Shown piece after piece: positions 1 through 11,065 of a stretch of 64,000 nt of DNA. The DNA is from Macropodus opercularis (lineage: Eukaryota; Chordata; Actinopteri; Anabantiformes; Osphronemidae). Numbering within the stretch: the stretch's first letter is position 1; every line of letters begins with the position of its first letter. Under the pieces are notes generated by a model. It made no database searches and had not been told where the DNA came from. It saw only the letters and a program-made list of their open reading frames with translations. Location of the stretch: NCBI GenBank assembly GCA_030770545.1, contig CM061096.1, positions 17,111,001-17,175,000 on the forward strand. Direction: 5' to 3'. Position numbers and translations under genes: made by a program.

Positions 1-174
1 GGACCAGAGCCGTGCGCGTCCGTGCTGTGATGCTTGTTCCGACGCGGCTTTGTCTGCGTAGCGGCGGAGCTGTTCTTCAGTCTTCCCCAGGAGGGGGCCC
101 AGGCGGAACCAGCGGGCTGCGTCGGGTTAGCCGAGCTGCTAGCCGGAGCGGAGAGACGGACCTACGCGGACCAG
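1..174 (+). promoter_or_regulatory. tlcd4: probable 5' UTR exon and GC-rich promoter of tlcd4
   Basis: GC- and CpG-rich DNA opens the window and ends in a good splice donor (CCAG|GTAAGA at 174/175). The next convincing acceptor on this strand is TTTTAG at about 1686, just before the tlcd4 start codon. I therefore infer a non-coding first exon and an intron of about 1.5 kb. The transcription start may lie outside the window. Open frames across 12-770 are GC-rich artefacts. Confidence 0.5.
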
Positions 175-1693
175 GTAAGATCTATCTGCTGCTCGGTGTT
201 TCCTCCGAGCAAAGCTCGGGACCGCGGCTCCTGTCCGGGCTCGGCTGCTTGTTGTCGGGCTGGTGCTAACTGGTCTCAGCGCCTGCTTCACTCCGCTGCT
301 CCTCTGCTCCTCAAGCCCGTTTCTCGGGGCAGACACTCGGAGCCGGGAGGTGCTGCGGGCTGCGCGCGTCTTTTGTGCACAAAGCTCCGGACCACGGAGG
401 CGCGTCTGTGTGTGGGAGCGTCACCGTGGGAGAAGCAGCAGATTCTGATCAGTATTCGTGTCATGACTGGACCGGGCCGCACACTCCGGTGGCGAGAAGC
501 CGCCTGCTGTAGCAATGCGGTACACAGCGGCCGCCTCGGGTTTCACCGGAACCGGGGAGTCGAGGCGCTCGTGGTCCCGTTGGGTCGATGCCTCACGGGG
601 TCGCGGTTTGCTGACAGCAGCAGAAAGTCCAGCCGACCAAGGTCAGACGTGGACGGCGGAGAAGCGCCTGTCCGGGCTGTCAGCCGCAGCGAGCCGCTCC
701 CCCGGGGCCGAGGAGCCGCCTGCCCGGTGAGGAGGCGCGTGAATAATGCAGAGACAGGCCGCGTATGATCAGAGGCTGAGCTCTGCTGTGGGTCAGAGGC
801 CGCTGCCTTCCACACTTTGACGCAGGTGTTGGTGCGGCTCCATCCAGCGGCCACACGTTGGACGTGGGGCTGTGTTTTGCAACTTGATGCCCGACAATGA
901 GCTTTTCTTCAGGCAGTGTTTTAAGGCGAGTCACACGCTGCTCAGCTTGTGCGTAATCATCTCAGGAACCAAGCAGGCTCGACACAAAGACGTGGCTTCA
1001 GCAGCTTGTTTTAATCTGGGTCCAGAGTCCGGACCTGTCTAACTGCAGCGTTTCTAAAGGATAATGAGGGTCAGCTCCAGGGTCCAGAGTCTCCTGTGGG
1101 CTGCTTATCTGGATGCACTTCCTGTTGTTTATGTCAGACTCGAGCTTCTACGGGTTCGACCCTGATGTTTGCTGTTGCTGAAGGTCGGCGGCCTGAGAAC
1201 CGATACGTTTCCAGGAGACGGTGCTGACCTGCAGTGACTTGTGGAGCCCGGTCAAACCAAGTGAACGAAAAGCTAATCTTCCATTTTGTTGACCAATTTG
1301 TGAATGTCTGCGCTCTCATTAGCTGGAGCTGGTCTCGGTCCAGCGCTCGGACAGATCTGTGACAGACCTCAGGACTCAACGTGAGCGCGTTGCTCCATCC
1401 CAACCGTCCTGTTCTCTGTTCTCCCCGAGCCTTTGTTTTCTTCTCACGGATCTTTTCTGTGTGCTAAACAACTCGCGGTAATCCTCTGGCTTAATGGGCG
1501 TAATGATGGCGCTTTCGTAGCGTAGTCACGGGTTTGCTCTGTTCTCCCCTCGTCCTCTCTGTCCGTCCTGCTTGTCTAAAGCGCTCATGTCCCTGATTAG
1601 CCAGCCCACGTCTCGTTCCTGCCCGTCTTCGGTCGTTGTGGGACTGACAGCCGGCCGATTGAACCTGTCTGTGTCTGCCGTTTTAGGCGAGTG

Positions 1694-4600
1694 ATGGAGA
1701 CCAGAGAGTTGGCCGTGGTGGCTGGCAGCTTCGTGGGTTTCCAGTTCCTGTTCTCGGTGGCCAGCCCGCGGCTTTCCTCCAGCATCACGCCGGGTTACGG
1801 ACAGCTGCCGCCCACCAAGCTCACAGAGTGGAACTCCAGGTGCGTATGTCACATGAATCTGACCGTAGACACTGGAAACACAGACGCTCCAGCATTGATA
1901 AAGCACATTGTTGTTCGAACAGTCTGACGCTGTGCATCATGGGAGTAAAGGTGATTCTGCAGAAGGAGGCGCCTGACTGGACGCCTGCTTGGCGCCGAGT
2001 GTAGCTCCGCCCCATCTGCCGTCGTTTCCCCTGATGAGAAGAAAGTATTAGGTCAGAGGTTTTTGTGTGGTCGGAGCAAACGGAACCAAGAGAGGTCGCA
2101 CTCATCAGCCGATTCTGGCCCCGTCATTGGGTCGACAGCACAGCTGGAGGTGAAGTGTGGTGACAGATATAAGCCAAGTCTGTTGCAGAGCAAATGCAAA
2201 CAAGTTCACCTCCAGCTGAAGCCGCCTCGGACTCTGATCCATTTATAAATCAAACCTGAAACAGGATCCTGTGCCTTGTTTCATTAGTCCACTCGTCCGT
2301 TGTCTTTTGGCTTGAACCCTGAATGTGCACGTTCCGTGGAGATGGACTCTGTTGCGCCTCGGGCCAACTCGTCTAAGAGCGGTTCTGAAGCTGAGGCCTC
2401 GGGTTCAGAGTGCACTTAGCTGCTGCTCTGGCCGTCTTTGTCTCTAACTGAAGGGAAAGGAGCCGCCCAGAACGCGTCCGGCGCCGAAGGTTGCGTCACA
2501 GCAGGCTCTCGGTTTATATAAGCAGCTTGAGTACAAGGCGTAAGGGAGAGAGGCGCAGGCACAGACCTTTACTAATCTCACCGTTCAGCTCCGCTCTGTT
2601 GTACCAGAATCATTTGGAACTTCCATGCTCTCTGGACCGGGCCAGGGCTCGGCTCAGAGCTGGGATTCTGGTCCTGCAGTTTCTCCTCTGTGGCCCAGGA
2701 GCCACTTTAGAGGTCGAGGTAATGCTGTGTCAACTCAGATGGACGCAGGGGGCAAGTAGATGGAATTACAGCCGTCTGTACAGTTGGTTCTGATCCACCT
2801 CTTTGAAACAAAGATCCATTCTTCTGAAAGGCAATGAAGTAAAAAACCCAGTCAGCAGGTCACAGTCGGTTCAGGCAGATCACCTCGTGGTTTTGTTGGG
2901 TGTCATTGTGTTCTCCACTGAACATGAGTATGAGGAGATGAAGGACCGTGCTGGAGACCAGAACGGAACCGGGTCGCATGTCTGCTGTGTGTTCACTCGT
3001 GTCTTCTCTTGTGTTTACCTGCAGGCTGGTGTCGACTGTGCACGCGCTGATCGTGGGCCTGTTCTGTCTGTACATCCTGTGGTTCGACGATGTGGTCAAC
3101 GCCAACCCGGTCTGGTAAGAGGAACCGAAATGGGCTGATTGACCCGCAGGGCTGAGCTTCAGCGTGTCGCTGACGACTCCATTCACGCTTTTGTGTTGTG
3201 GTTCCTCTAAACGGACTCTGCTCCATGTAGAACCTTGTGCTCGTTCTGTCTTTCCTGTCTGTCAGCACTTCCTCCTGGCTGCGTTTCGCTTCCTCTCCGA
3301 TTTACAGCAGAACCCTCCCCTGTCCTCGTCCCCGTCACTGAGGGGCTGGTGGCAGCCAGAGGTTCTGGGTTCGGGTGGTTACTCTCCATGTGTTGGGTCA
3401 GGTTGGACGGGTTTAATGCAGCGTGATCTTGTGGATTGGGTCGTGTGTTCGCCTGTCTGTCTTATCACAATCCATCAGGTTAAGATGTGGCGTGTCTCGG
3501 CGCCGCCTCTCTTATCTGGACCGGAGCGCAGAGCCGGACGTGGCCTGAACACACTGAACTCATCTGTTCAGGAGCAGGTGCATGTTGTCAGTCTCCCCAG
3601 AACAATAAGAGTCTGTACTAGAGCTAAATCAGTGAAGGCAGATCCGTAGTTGGTCCTGGGTCTGTTCTGTTCGGGTTCTGTCCACACTTTGTTGCCCACC
3701 GTGGACCAGTCTAATGATGGCAAACCGGCCCGATCCACTCAGGATTTCTTAAATCACAGAATGGGTCCAGGAGGCTCATTCAGTTAAGTGCTTCTATCAC
3801 ACTCACAGCGTAAAAGACTCCAGATCTGTGTCTCGGCCAAATTCCAATCGGTTAATGATGCATGTCGGCTGAGACGGGATGGTGGCTTTACTGTACATTA
3901 AATGAACCAGAGCCGGGTCTGGCTGATGATCAGGAGGCCTTTGGACTCTATCACATTATCACTTAGTCCGGCTCTGATCCAAGTCCAGTGTTTGTGCAGC
4001 AGTGAGTGGTGTGAAGTGAAGCCGGTGAGTAGATACGTTATCTGATGGTTGGATGGAGACGCCTGAAATCAACCCTCAGCGAGTAAAGTGCTTAAGGTCC
4101 TGACTTTGTTTGTGTGTGATCTTCAGCGGTTGTCATATGGAACGTTAGTGACCGGGCTGAGCTGTGGGGTCCGGTTACCAGAGGACACGCGATCCCTGCG
4201 GGGCCTTCTCATGTGGTGTGTTAACGGTGTGTTCTGTTCCACAGGGGCGATCCCAGTCTGGTCAAGCTCAACGTGGCCGTAACTTGCGGCTACCTCCTGT
4301 ACGGTGAGCTGAGCGACTGCTGCAGCTGTGGTCCTGATGCTGCCCTTCGCTCCCACTAACCTCCTGTGTTTGTTGCAGACCTGGTGCTGCTGGCCTGTAA
4401 CTGGAGCACGATGGGAGACAGCTTCTTTGTGTGCCACCACTTGGCGGCGCTCTATGCATACGGATACGTGCTGGTGAGACTCGCTGCTCCGTCTGTTTGG
4501 CTTTTGTGCTTTTTATTCTCAGTTTTCTGTTCCAGCAGCCGATATGAAGTCGCTGACGTGTGTTTGTGCCGTTGCAGACGCGCGGCGTTCTTCCCTACTT

Positions 4601-5081
4601 CGCTAACTTTCGCCTCATCTCAGAGTTGTCCACGCCGTTTGTGAACCAGAGGTGAGACAGCTGCATGACACGTGGACGAGTTCTAGGAGAACGAAGCTCC
4701 GATGAATAAAACTCCTGTCCTTCTCCCCTCAGGTGGTTCTTTGAGGCATTAAAATACCCCCGCTCACACCGGCTGGTGGTTTTAAATGGCGTTGCCATGG
4801 CGCTGGTCTTCTTCCTGGTGCGTATTGCTGTCATGCCATCCTACTGGGCCAGCGTGTTCGCCACCTTCGGCACGCCAGACTTTGAGCGGCTGGGCCTGGG
4901 CGCCCAGGTGGCCTGGATCACGTCCTGCATCGCCCTGGACATCCTGAACACCGTCTGGATGTACAAGATCGCCCGGGGCTGCTACAAGGTCCTGACGGGG
5001 AGAGGAGGAGGACGCAAGGCGAAGGACGGAGCAGAGCCGTCGTCCTCCGGCAAGAAGCACGAAAACAGCCACACGGACTGA
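1694..5081 (+). CDS. tlcd4: TLC domain-containing protein 4 (formerly TMEM56)
   Basis: Six coding exons give a 270-residue protein: 1694-1839, 3025-3114, 4245-4303, 4379-4473, 4578-4651 and 4733-5081. The phases agree and all introns are GT-AG. The protein is a multi-pass membrane protein of the TRAM/LAG1/CLN8 (TLC) family. Family hallmarks are visible: an N-terminal hydrophobic segment, TEWNSR before the TLC core, CHHLAALYAY in the middle, and FVNQRWFFEALKYP. A basic, Ser-rich, lysine-containing tail ends in KKHENSHTD. Length and motifs fit vertebrate TLCD4. TLC proteins act in ER or plasma-membrane lipid handling; the exact substrate of TLCD4 is not settled. The start is the first ATG after the acceptor and sits directly before the first membrane segment. 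Its neighbour is a calponin gene, as for human TLCD4 next to CNN3. Teleosts may keep two copies, so an a/b label is not assigned. Confidence 0.92.
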
Positions 5082-5869
5082 AGCCACGCAGAGCCAAGCA
5101 TCCGTGGACCCGAGCAGGGAGGAACCTCTCACCCTCTGTCACCCACTGTCCTACCCAGGACCGGGCTCCAGCCTCGGCAGCCTGCTGGGCCTTTCACTTT
5201 CAGCCCCCCCTCCCCCTCCACAGCTCCATCCTCTGAAGTGCCTGTGAAAGACAGGAAAGCAATAAGAGTGGAGGATCACACCCACACAACCCCCGCTCCC
5301 GATTGTCTCCTGTCACTCAGACTCTGGCCCCTCCGTCACACCCACAGTGTTTGTGAAACTATAGGGCTCTGGTCTTAAACTCATCAGACCTCACAAAGAG
5401 ACAGCAAACCACCATAATGCCTCTTCTACGGACTCACCTGCTGTGGCCTCCTGCCTGTATCACCAGCCTTGCCCCTCCCAGCTCTGAGAAACTGAGAATA
5501 TGCAGCAGGAGAGAGGACACAGGTTTCTGCCTTCTTGGTGTTTGTGGCGTCACCGTGGCGTCTGTGATGCCGCGCAGCCTCCAGCCCGTCACAGCGTGTC
5601 CAGGTCATCTCATCCATCGTAACCCTCTGCCTCCCTGGACAGAGCGACGCTGTCCAGCTGGAACGTTTGCTTTTGTTCTACCTCACCCGGCCTTACAGAC
5701 TTCATCAGACCTTCATCCCGTCATCCTCTTTTGTTCTTTGCTGCCGAGACGTATGATGTATGGTTGCCGTTGGTTCAGACGTGTCCTTCCCTGCTCTGCA
5801 GTGAAACACCCAGGAGGCTCTGACACGTCCATGCCTCTGTTCTCATTGACGGAGAACGAGGGAGGGAGG

Positions 5870-5870
<1 letters not shown>

Positions 5871-5938
<68 letters not shown>
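5871..5938. repeat. (CA)n microsatellite
   Basis: An essentially pure dinucleotide run of about 33 CA units lies in the presumed tlcd4 3' UTR. It produces spurious His/Thr and Cys/Val open frames on the two strands. Confidence 0.97.
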
Positions 5939-7767
5939 CCTTTGTGGATGCTTAGCGTAGCATGCTAACGTGTAGGCGTGGCGCTCGTCCTCTTGCAGAA
6001 TGTAAGCGAAACACTTTCCCGTCCGATCAGCTGTGGACAAACCGATCCTTGACAACAATGTGCTGTTGAAGGCAGCGTCTGCATGACCCCTTTATTTCCT
6101 GTGTGAACTCCAACCACTGCTACACAGCATGGTCCCTCTGACACATCTCTGATGCCTTAGTCAATAGTGTAGATAGCTGAACATCTAAGTATGACTTACT
6201 GCTGACAGTGTTTTAGTGTGTAAGAGCCAACTGAATGCATGTTTCTTGATTCTTTTCCCTGCATGTGTGTACAGCGTGTTGGCCTCCAGCAGCCGTGCAG
6301 GGCCTCTGCATGTACTGTATTTATCGCCACCACCGCCTGTGGCTGCACCCGATTTACAGATCATCCGTTCTAGTCACTAAAACCACAGAGCTGGTGTCGT
6401 GACAGACAGAGATACAAGACGAGCAGATGCTAGTGCTGATCTTAGGCTTGTATCCCGCTGACCACTGCTCTAACCGCAGGTCTGCACGGAAGAACAGCAG
6501 GTGGAGGTAAAACTCAGTAGAGATGTGACCCGTGTGTTTCACCACTTCAGAGGGGCTCATCGCCGTTGACATCGTTTCCTGTCTTCCCAACCGTCCTCCG
6601 CACGACCTAAAGTAGACGTCCTGGATCCTCCAGAAGTGGAGCTTTCTGCTCCTGTGCCTGCATCCTGCAAAGAGACCGATGTGTGAAAGGTGTCTGTGGT
6701 TCTGCAGATGGCTGCGCCGCGGAGGGAACCGTTGGGACGTAAAGCACACTCCCTGTGGAGCAATAACTCAGCGATGTCCTGTATTTCTGTCTGTCGGCAC
6801 TGAGGAGGGGCTACAGTAACTTGTGCCTTTACACACATGGTGGATGTGATGCAGTCTCGTTGGATTAGCATGACCTTTCTAATGTAATGCCTAGTGATTA
6901 TCTCTGTAGAAGGTGTATACTCTGTACATATTTTTATAATCTGCCTGCACAATGATTAATCCGGCCAAGTATTTTAATCCAAAGCCAAGCCTCTGGGAGC
7001 CTCCTGTTGTCTCCGTGAATGTTGCGATGGGTTATTCAGTGGCATTAAGAAGTGCTCCGTGTCCGAGCTGAGAAGGAAACCACATCAAGTATATTTTGAT
7101 ATAAGCTACAGGTACAGTGGTTGAGGGGAGGGCTGGTGTCAAACCACTTCTCAAACTCCAAACTGTGAATAGTTGTAGAATAAACCTGTGAAATAATTCA
7201 GTAAAGACACTAAAGCCGTGGATCCGCTGGCTGACAAACACGTCCAGCGCCTGCAGGATGTCGCCTGGTTCTTCGTGAGCTGTTGAACTGGGACTTTTTG
7301 TACTTGTCAGGATTTTCTACAGTCTGTTTCCCAGCCTGATGTCCACGCTGTACCTCTGAATCAACTAATTCAGCGATTGGTCAACTTGACGCGATGTTGA
7401 TCTGACACGTTGCATCGCGTCGGAGCACAGGTTCGACCACATTGCCTTTGTTTCAACAATCATTTCATCAAAAAGTCAACGCGTTTAAATACGTGTGAAG
7501 ATAAACGCCACACTGAGGTACTTTAACTCGATCCTGGTCTTCAAGGTTAGGCCCCGTTTTGGTTTTGGTGTGATTCTAGGTGTAATTGAAAATGGGTACA
7601 TTTGATCTCAGTACTAAACTTTGTTTCTTTTTAATGCAAAGCAGTTTTTTGATTGTTGTTTTCTGGAGACTTTAACGTGAAGCAGTCGACGTCATGTCCT
7701 GGTCTGCGCTGACCTGATGATCCTGTAACTGTAGAGAGCTGAGACTTACTTGAAAGTGTTGCTCTTC

Positions 7768-7773
7768 AATAAA
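7768..7773 (+). terminator. tlcd4: polyadenylation signal AATAAA (candidate for tlcd4)
   Basis: A canonical AATAAA is the best-placed signal downstream of the tlcd4 stop before the cnn1 promoter. Assigning it to tlcd4 is inference. Confidence 0.4.
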
Positions 7774-7799
7774 GTTGAAGATGAAATGAAATTTACCAC

Positions 7800-10700
7800 G
7801 GTTTTATTTTCATTCAGACGTTTTACGCACCTTTGCTTCCTTTTCCCATCTTATGAATTCCTGTTTCTCTCGTACGTCTGTGTTGGCTGCTATGGTGTCA
7901 CGTTAAGAAGAAACTCTTGTGATCACAACTTGGCACTGGCGCGTCATTCTGGTGGTTCTGCGATGTGATTGGCTGTGGGCCTGGTGCATCCTGGGACAGA
8001 TAATTACCTGTGGCTGAAGGCTGACAGCAGCATAGTGGACTAATGCCGTGCTGACGATGTGACGAAGCAGCTGGCGTTCACTGGATTAGCAGTCTGGGCT
8101 AGCAGGCTAATAGGCTAATAGGCTAGCAGGCTAGCTACCGCCTCAGTGTAGCTCCTGCTACACTGGGTCCAGCTCAACTCTGACCCTGGGCTGCGTTGGA
8201 ATCATTTGGGTCACATGCTCATTGTAAAGGCAGAGGTCAAAGCATTTCCAATTCTGAACTGAGTTACAAGTTTTAAACTCGTGAGAATTTACAGTAGAGC
8301 TGCTGTGTGACAGCTTGAACCAGAGGCGTCTTCACGGAGGTGGAGCTGCTTCAACCTTCTCGTCTACGGTCCCAGTGAGAGGAACGTCCTCTGGGACCAG
8401 CACCGCTCCGAACCCGGCCTCCACCCGCCTGCTTACTCCCTGAAGGACAGAAGTTAAGGAGACGCTAGTAGCAAGTAACACATTTGCCCCGAGGTTCTCC
8501 TCCTCAGTCGGATCCATCCCGACGAGCCCGGCAGATAAGGTTTGATCACGTTTATCCTTTCCACTGTGTTAAAACTCCGTTTAACCGCGTGTGGAAAGGG
8601 CTGCTCAACGTAAAAGGAGAGCTGAGGAACGGAGGGAGATGAAAGGACGAGGCAGGGCCTGAAGGAGCTGGTTGAATCCATCTCTGAGTGAGCAGCGACC
8701 GGGCCGGGGGCTTGGCCAGACGGGCCCGAGCAGCTTTACCAAACATGGTCACGTAACGGAGTCCGAAGGCTCTGGCTGGACCCTGTCTGTGTAATATTCA
8801 GCAGCTTCTCCTCATTAAAGAAACACAACTCGTGGATTTTCCAGCTAATGTTTCTAGTGAAACTAATGTGGACAGGAATGAATCAACATCCAGAGCAAAG
8901 GGGCTTTGAGCTGAGCCACTTTTACAGCCAGCTGTTAAAGCCTCGGCTTTTAAAGCAAGCTGTCCAAACTGTCGCCACCTACCTCGGCGGTGGATGACAG
9001 TACGAGGAGACGTCCAACCCGTCAGCTGAGCGTCGCTCCCTGTTCCGTCCGGTTTAGACCCATTTCCAGCCCTTTATTTTGACAGTCACACTTCCTGTTT
9101 CCCCTACACCCGTCGCTGACCTGCCGCCCGTTCCTTTCTTCTGCCCCATCTACTGAACTCTCTAGACTCCAGAGAGCGGAGCGTCTTCCACCTGCTGCTG
9201 CCACAAACCATAAATCTGCTGAAACTTTGTGCACGGGGACGTTTTACTTCATTTATTTGACAGACGACAACAGATAAACTACCAGAATCTGTTCTGGGTT
9301 GTCGGCACCGACCCAGAAGCATCTTGTCCTCAGCGGCAGCGTAACCAGTCAATCTCAGTTCGTATTTTCAGTGTGTTACACAACACCCTGCATTACAGCC
9401 CGGCACCCGGCGGCTCAGGCCCGACCCGGCTCCCATCATGCCCAAATAAAGTGTCCAAATTCCAACTGTGCTGCTGCTTCTTCTTGTCTGTGCGACGTGT
9501 TTATAAAACTGTGTGTGTGTGTTTCTGTCCTGGTTCAGATCTTAGAACCTGTGCAGACTGAAACCATTACAACCAACACATGTTGTATTAGCAGGAGGTA
9601 GAAAGTCAGCCAGGTTCTTCATAAGGCTGGAAATGAGTCGTTTGTTTAAGGGCCCATAAGTCTTGTTCTGACCCACGTTCCTAATAAACCGACTCCTGCT
9701 AGAAGCTTTGACGAACCCTGGCCGTTGCGTAATTGTCACGTACTGATCCAAACACCCAGGACCAGTTGTGTCGTGTGCGGCTTCTGGGAGCTGAAGCTGA
9801 ACTTTCGTGTCCACGCTGACGCCCAGTGACTGAGCTCCCGCCGCTGCTCTGCACTAATTACCTTCAGCTGCGTGGACGAATGCTCTGACTGAACCAACTC
9901 GCTGCATTGTTGCAGCCTAGCGATGGATGTCCAGTAAGCTTTCATTGTGTGTCTCCATGGCGACAGCCTCTAATCCCACTCTGTTCTTCGATAACAGGCC
10001 ATTCCTGGTCACCTCCACCTTCACTGTCCCACTCGCTCTGGTGAAGTCTATGAAATTTTTGTGGGTTCATGTGAGCAGCATGTAAACGATGTCATGTCTT
10101 CAAAGGTCAAAGGTTAGGTTTGCTGCAGTCTCTGCTGCCCTGCTACTAACATCCCAGCACCAACATGGCAGTGATGACAGCTCGCCTGCTTGGTGTAGAT
10201 AAATGCGGTTAGATAAAAACTTCTTAATGCAAGGAAATACTTGTTTGCATGTGATAAGATTTGTTTTCACCAGATAAACATGAGTTTTGGACAATAAGTT
10301 GTTTGTGGAAGATAACAGACATTTTAAGATGAACATGTTGCTCCTAAAATATGATCATTTGTTAATGTGACATAAAACGTAGGAAAACAAATCTCGTTTG
10401 GTCTGGAGGCAAAGACTCTGGATCAGAGCCAGAGAGAGCAGAGGGTGAGTGATGATGTCCAGGGACCCTCCTCCCACCGATCCCCTCCATCGGCTGCATT
10501 CCTGGAGGGACAGAGGAGAAGCAGGCTGGAGTAAAACGGGAGCATCGCCTCATCGCTGCCGCTGACGTCAGTCACACAGACATGTCAGGTGAAAAACTCC
10601 AATCAGCAGGAGCCCGTGGTTGAGTCTACACTGATCCGTCCAAACAGCCACAGCTGGATTTCAAAGGTCACCAGCTGATGATGTTGAGACTTCGCATCCT

Positions 10701-10880
10701 CTGAAAACCAGCCCTCCGACTGTTGACTTTCACCAAAGAGCTGATCTGAATGAACACACTGTGGTAACGATGCGTTTACTTCGGTAAAGTGTCGAACTAC
10801 TTCCTGCGCCGGTGGAAAAAGTGACACCGGCTGCGTCTAATACCTGAGCGGTGACATCACTCCCCGGTCGAGGAGCTGCT
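7800..10880. other. intergenic region tlcd4-cnn1
   Basis: About 3 kb without a recognisable gene. At 8095-8140 there is a short degenerate array of GGCTAGCA/GGCTAATA units. The open frames here are short, overlap on both strands and show no protein-family features. Confidence 0.6.
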
Positions 10881-10913
10881 CGCTGATTGGCCGGCGGGTA
10901 CGGCCAATCAGCG
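10881..10913. promoter_or_regulatory. cnn1: palindromic double CCAAT (NF-Y-type) element upstream of cnn1
   Basis: CGCTGATTGGCCG at 10881-10893 and its exact reverse complement at 10901-10913 flank a 7-base spacer. Each arm carries a CCAAT box (CCAATCAG) in opposite orientation. The element lies about 155-185 bases upstream of the cnn1 ATG. A TATA-like TTTAAAG follows at about 10930. A promoter role is inferred. Confidence 0.6.
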
Positions 10914-11065
10914 CATAGGCATGGGACGCGTTTAAAGCAGATTGAGAAGGTGCCGGTTCGTCCAGACGCCTGAGCTGCAGGTCCGAGCTCGACGACAAGC
11001 AAAGCCAACAACGCTTCCGCGGATTGGTTCCGGACTCCCCCTGCTCGCTGCGACCCACCGTTAAC

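Larger units (their letters stand above)
5082..7790 (+). other. tlcd4: probable long 3' UTR of tlcd4
   Basis: No credible coding exon follows the tlcd4 stop on either strand up to a clean AATAAA at 7768-7773. A 3' UTR of about 2.7 kb is therefore plausible. It contains a (CA)n tract at about 5871-5938. Earlier polyadenylation cannot be excluded from sequence alone. Confidence 0.45.

Noticed and set aside
34..768. Open frame of 244 codons at the window start
   Set aside because: It runs through the inferred 5' UTR exon donor, is Arg/Ala/Gly-rich as expected of GC-rich DNA, and has no domain features.
1145..1160. GGTTCGACC, resembling a tRNA B-box
   Set aside because: No matching A-box, anticodon arm or acceptor-stem pairing at the required distances.
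8332..8752. Overlapping minus-strand open frames between tlcd4 and cnn1
   Set aside because: Short, mutually overlapping, no recognisable domain, no supporting splice structure.
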